From Stictocephala bisonia (Eukaryota > Arthropoda > Insecta > Hemiptera > Membracidae): DNA of 64,000 nt. How positions within the stretch are numbered: the first letter of the stretch is position 1; each line of letters begins with the position of its first letter. Under the pieces are notes generated by a model. The model saw nothing but the letters and a program-made list of their open reading frames with translations, was not told where the DNA came from and searched no databases. Shown piece by piece: positions 51,901-54,900 of this stretch. The stretch is from assembly GCA_035578905.1 (NCBI GenBank), contig JAQJVL010001201.1, positions 1-64,000 on the forward strand. Direction: 5' to 3'. The position numbers and the translations under genes are program-made.

Positions 51901-54900
51901 CTGATCTTAGAAAACTGACAGTGTAAACTCTCAGTTCATAATAAGCTGTGATAAATTATATACAGTACAAGTGAACATCACACAACACATATTACATAAA
52001 TACATTACAATATAAGCACAAAATGCACAAATATATTACAATAAAGTACAAAATGCACAAATATTATGGTAATCGCTGATCGATTTCGGTGAACCACGCT
52101 CACCATAATATTTGTGCATTTTGTACTTTTATTGTAATATATTTGTGAATTTTGTGCTTATATTGTAATATATTTGTGTTGTGTGACGTTCACTAGCACA
52201 GTATTTGTACTAACACGTATTATGCTAGTTAAACAATTATTTATAAATTATATAAACTGAAACCTAATTACTTCAGGAGGAACACTCTAAGGATTGGAAG
52301 GTTGTTGTGTTAAAACTGGCATCTTTCTTGCACGCTGGCTGGTTGCCTTAATCTGGTTAGTGGGTGAAACGGCAGGTGTGAAAGGGAAGCCTACTAACAT
52401 AATAGAATCGTATATTTACTTAAATTCTCCTTAACTTTTGAAGAGGTGTTGAATACAATGGAATATCCAATAAACAAATTTTAAGAGAGCAGTTGATGAT
52501 AGTTGAAATAAAATTGTTTCATTGAGTGGTTCGGAAGTCATGTCAAGCTGTTGGTCCCCAAGTTAAGTGTTAGAGAGAGGTTCTTAGCCCTAACTTTTCC
52601 TGGTAAAATAAAACAATCTAGTAAAAAGGAATTGAAAAAAGACCTCTTAAGTGAACATTGTCTAATATATAGCTCATTGTTAAAAGAAGAATAATTATCA
52701 CTTCAAAAGCACTGACCTTTTACTTTCCAGGCAGAGCCGTCAATGAGAATGAAATCACCATGGCCTTCACCATCTTTGTTGCCCATGATGGATATCATGA
52801 TATCCCCTGAAGGAAGGCAGTGGGTAGTGTGAGGGGTTGTAACACCCAATGCATGCATCTCTTCTGGTTCTATCACCTATTAGATTAAGAAACGTTTTCT
52901 CACATATTTTTATAACTTTCCTGATGAATAAATAATTATTGTACTGTATGTTCTTAACTATTTCAATAATTACACTCTACGTCTGTAATATTCTATCACA
53001 GTTCTATCCTAAATGATTTTTGTTTTCCATCAAAACCTTTGTAGCCAAGCTAGACATTTTATAATAAGTACTCATTGTTTAGGCTTAACAACATACAAAG
53101 TCCCATACTTATTCTTACACTCATATACTTTTTTTAAACAAACAACATTCAAGCTATTAATATTTTCCGGAAAAAAACCTATATCCTATGTAATTAATAT
53201 TTTCATAAACATAGTAATAATCTGTAATATTAAATTTTAAAAGTTAAAAGAGTACACTAGTTCCAATTATGTAATATCTTTTCCAGATTGTAAAAGTTCA
53301 AAAAATGCATTTAAAAGCATTATAAAAAAGAATAGCTACTTAATTAGTAAATAATGTTTCTTAGAACGAGTGTGATAAGTCAACATGTTTTGTCCATCAT
53401 AATGGAAAAGATAAGGTGGTCAAAGTCTGACACCCATTTACAGTGACATGATCCTGTAATTTTTAATTACTTAATACTAGGATATTTACATTCTGTGAAA
53501 CTAATAATTAATCAAATATTAACTAGAAAAAAATGTACTTGATCTCCAATCAATTACTAGTATAAAAGATGTAAGATTAAAAATTGTTTGTTTGTCCTAA
53601 CTATTCATTTGTCATTGAATCAATTGAAGTCATCACCTTTCCCTAATTCATTATATATTGCATAAGTTGTATTTGTATTTAAAACACTCAAAAAGTATTT
53701 TTCTACTGTGAACAAACAAAAAAAAAGACAAAATAAACGAACTAAAATAATTTTAATTCCATTAATTAGAGTGAAATCCTGAGTGCTCAACACCAAAGTA
53801 AAATTATTTTGACACTCAATAAATAAAGAACCCGACAACAAGACACTTTGTTTATAAAATGTTTGTCTAACAATCAAGAGAAAAATATCAAGACCTTACA
53901 GCAAAAATGACTTTTAAAAACTAACTACATGAAAAATATAGCCTTCTATGAACTGATAATCTGATTTAGAAACCCAAACAGTGGATGAATTTGTGTTGTA
54001 AGTTCAGACTGGTTAAAGCATTACTACTGCTGTTTGCTGTTACAGAACATTTCAACAAAGGAATCAAATAAAAAAACTCATAAAAAACTAAGTTAGTAAA
54101 AATGTTCTAGGAGCAAGTATGTTAGTTTCAAGCTAAAAATGTTCTAAGGACCAGTATATCAGTTTCAAGCTGAAAATGTCCTAAGGGCCAGTATGTCAGT
54201 TCAAGCTAAAAATGAGCCCTAGCAATTATTATATCATGTCGCCACACCGTTCTCCAATCACAAACCTGAGGCTCTTCGGGCCTAATAGTCCTGTACCCAC
54301 AGAAGGACAGTACTAATCCGATTACACCAGGCACCCAAGCCCTACCGACTCCCTGGCCACTGGAGACGGTGACATTACCCACTAGACCACCGTCTAGAAC
54401 ATAGCCCAGAACCGGTCCAACATCTAAAACTCTATGCAAGAGAATGTTGTACTGTAGTTTTTTTTGCCACTAGTACTGCTCATAACAGGTGAAGCTCTCA
54501 AGTGAAACTGTTCTCACTAGACAATTTTACCTAATTGTTTGCAACAATAAGTTTAACAATACCATTGTACGTGTATGGGTGGGTCAATATGACTGTACAT
54601 GTAAGGATGGGTGGGTGGGCATTTATTCACTATTAAAACAGTGCTTAAAATAAGACGTGCACTGCCTATCTCTTGTCTCTAATGGGACAATCACTTGTAC
54701 TACCTAAGTAATGTGATTGAAGAAAGGTTCTCCTCTAAATAGACCATACAAATAAATGTTATGCCATGTTTACGAAAGAGTAACATGTCAGAGGTTGGGT
54801 TGCACCAAGTGGAGAGACAACACTTCAGTCATCAGCAGGTGCCCGACTGTCTTTAATTTTACATTAATTATTAAATTCATGTAATTTTCATTATTATTTT

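Larger units (their letters stand above)
43862..51924 (+). mobile_element. DNA transposon with approximately 690-bp terminal inverted repeats, heavily invaded
   Basis: The ends at 43862-44548 and 51225-51924 are inverse copies of each other. Between them lie a transposase pseudogene (47467-50996), a 25-bp minisatellite (44763-44872), an intact Tigger element (44998-47372), a SINE (48556-49001), a LINE end (49002-49345) and another LINE remnant (49613-49775). Without these later insertions the element would be roughly 4.7 kb. Flanking four bases are TATA and TAAA; no clean target duplication is visible. The superfamily is not certain; the long inverted ends and a possible 4-bp duplication would fit Sola-like elements. 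Confidence 0.8.
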
